Source: Streptosporangium canum (GTDB taxonomy: Bacteria > Actinomycetota > Actinomycetes > Streptosporangiales > Streptosporangiaceae). From it: DNA of 64,000 nt. Within the stretch, counting starts at the first letter, position 1. The number at the start of each line of letters is the position of its first letter. The DNA is taken from NCBI RefSeq assembly GCF_900113865.1, contig NZ_FOQY01000020.1, positions 79,664 to 143,663 of the forward strand. The letters run 5' to 3'. Shown one piece after another: positions 63,011 to 64,000 of the stretch. A model generated the notes under the pieces. The model saw only the letters and a list, made by a program, of their open reading frames with translations. It had not been told where the DNA came from and searched no databases. Both the position numbers and the translations under genes were made by a program.

Positions 63011-63992
63011 TCCACTCCGCGTCGAGCTCCGACGCGAACGCGTCGATCTCTTCCTGGCTGATGGAGACCATCAGGTCCGAGGGGGTCAGGCCGCCGCCGG
63101 TGTGCAGGGACAGGCCGGTGAGGGCGGTGAACCAGGCCTCGGCCAGCTCTCTGACCCGTTCCTCGTCGAACAGGCGCCCCGCCCAGGACCAGGTCGCCCG
63201 GAGGCGGGGGCCGTCGGGCGTGTCCCGGGTGACCGCGTTGACCTCCAGCGCGTGCGGGAGCGCGAGATCCGCCGCGTGCCCGCCGCCTGCCGCGTCGGAT
63301 TCGGGGGCCGGGGACCAGTCGGCGCCGGTGGCGGTCTCGACCCGGCCGAGGTAGTTGAAGGCCAGCTCGGGGACGGGGTGCCGGCTCAGTTCGGCGGCGG
63401 TCGCGGGGTTGAGGTGGCGGAGCAGGCCGTAGCCGATCCCGTTGTCGGGGATGGCGCGGAGCTGTTCCTTGACCCGTTTGATCGCCCGGCCCGCCGTGGG
63501 GCCTCGCAGGTCGGCCCAGTCCGCCGGGCCGGGGTCCAGCCGGACGGGATACATGGTGGTGAACCAGCCGACGGTCCTGGACAGGTCGACGCCGGGGAAG
63601 ATCTCCTCCCTGCCGTGTCCCTCCAGGTCCAGCAGGACCGAGTCCTGACCGGTCCATCGGCTGACGGCCAGCGCGAGCCCGGCGAGCAGCACGTCTCCGA
63701 CCCGGGCGTGGAACGCCGCCGGGAGCCGGGTGAGCAGCGGCTCGGTGACATCCGGGGGCAGTTCGAGCGTCAGATGGCCCTGGGTGCCGAAGGTGTCCAC
63801 AGCCGGGTCCAGCCGGTGGCCCTGGGTGCCGAAGATGCCCACCGCCGGGTCCAGCCGCGCGGTCCCGTCGCCGAGCGTCCGGGTCCAGAGGTCGAGTTCG
63901 GCGGTCCTGTCGCGGGCCTCGTCCTGGAGCCGGTGGGCCCAGGTGCGGAAAGAGGTCGGAACCGGAGCCAGCTCGGGAACGGCCCCCCGCAC
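62991..63992 (-). CDS. NRPS subunit, C-terminal epimerisation domain (continues beyond the window)
   Basis: Only about 333 residues are inside the window; the frame is open towards the right edge. [20 protein letters not shown] and LAFNYLGR are epimerisation-domain motifs, and the protein ends with a helical tail [16 protein letters not shown] probably used for docking. The stop overlaps the next NRPS start by 14-20 bases. The epimerised residue would be passed to the following condensation domain. The segment near 63,775-63,858 carries an in-frame 42-base duplication. Confidence 0.88.
   Translation of the reverse strand: MRGAVPELAPVPTSFRTWAHRLQDEARDRTAELDLWTRTLGDGTARLDPAVGIFGTQGHRLDPAVDTFGTQGHLTLELPPDVTEPLLTRLPAAFHARVGDVLLAGLALAVSRWTGQDSVLLDLEGHGREEIFPGVDLSRTVGWFTTMYPVRLDPGPADWADLRGPTAGRAIKRVKEQLRAIPDNGIGYGLLRHLNPATAAELSRHPVPELAFNYLGRVETATGADWSPAPESDAAGGGHAADLALPHALEVNAVTRDTPDGPRLRATWSWAGRLFDEERVRELAEAWFTALTGLSLHTGGGLTPSDLMVSISQEEIDAFASELDAEWSAREPA
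63775..63858 (-). repeat. In-frame 42-bp tandem duplication in the NRPS gene
   Basis: Bases 63,775-63,816 and 63,817-63,858 are near-identical and encode [14 protein letters not shown] and [14 protein letters not shown]. The duplication adds 14 residues to an epimerisation domain. Confidence 0.85.
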
Positions 63993-64000
63993 CGCCGCCT

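Overview
The window is a contiguous piece of a high-GC actinomycete chromosome. The evidence is strongly G/C-biased third codon positions, frequent GTG starts, 4-base stop/start overlaps, an MsiK-type sugar ATPase, a DinG helicase of actinobacterial layout and a typical NRPS/MbtH set. A filamentous actinomycete (Streptosporangiales-like or Streptomyces-like) is my inference. No rRNA, tRNA, CRISPR array or intact mobile element was recognised.

Bases 1-2,506 hold the 3' part of a secreted N,N-dimethylformamidase-like protein that ends in three DUF4082 repeats. Bases 2,634-29,377 form a surface-polysaccharide locus. It contains a glutamine-dependent asparagine synthetase-type amidotransferase, a methyltransferase, dTDP-glucose genes rmlB and rmlA, a GtrA protein and a GT2 transferase, a large multi-pass membrane protein, a Wzy/O-antigen-ligase-type protein, six GT4-type glycosyltransferases, a Wzx-type flippase, two nucleotide-sugar epimerases/dehydratases, a WecA/MraY-type initiating transferase, a Wzz/BY-kinase fusion, a low-molecular-weight tyrosine phosphatase, a DUF4012 protein and a short LPxTG-type wall protein. 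Together these could initiate, assemble, flip, polymerise and length-control a polymer, with a kinase/phosphatase pair regulating it.

Bases 29,654-46,105 are mixed metabolism and housekeeping. They include a sugar-dehydrogenase lipoprotein, an SDR, MsiK with a divergent LacI regulator, a glutathione peroxidase, two tandem secreted lysozyme-like proteins, a TetR/diiron-protein divergon with striking operators, two small DUF202 membrane proteins, a lipoprotein, a UBP zinc finger, a variant inositol-phosphatase-like protein, a CPA1 antiporter, a Pro/Gln/Tyr-rich protein and DinG. Bases 46,265-51,970 carry an SGNH hydrolase, aroB-aroK-aroC, a MarR regulator, a prepilin peptidase and an SseB-like protein. 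Bases 52,269-55,568 hold a microprotein, a barbiturase/cyanuric-acid-hydrolase family enzyme with an adjacent carbamate kinase, and a secreted lipase.

Bases 55,800-57,950 look like a small scar. An AraC regulator runs into an IS701-type transposase remnant, a divergent FMN reductase follows, and then an IS630-type transposase remnant. From 57,993 to the end an NRPS cluster is read leftwards (epimerisation-domain subunit, C-A-T-TE subunit, MbtH, type II thioesterase) and continues past the right edge.

Compact GC-rich tandem repeats and perfect hairpins sit in several gaps between genes, often between convergent genes. All functional calls come from reading motifs in the translated sequence; no database search was run.
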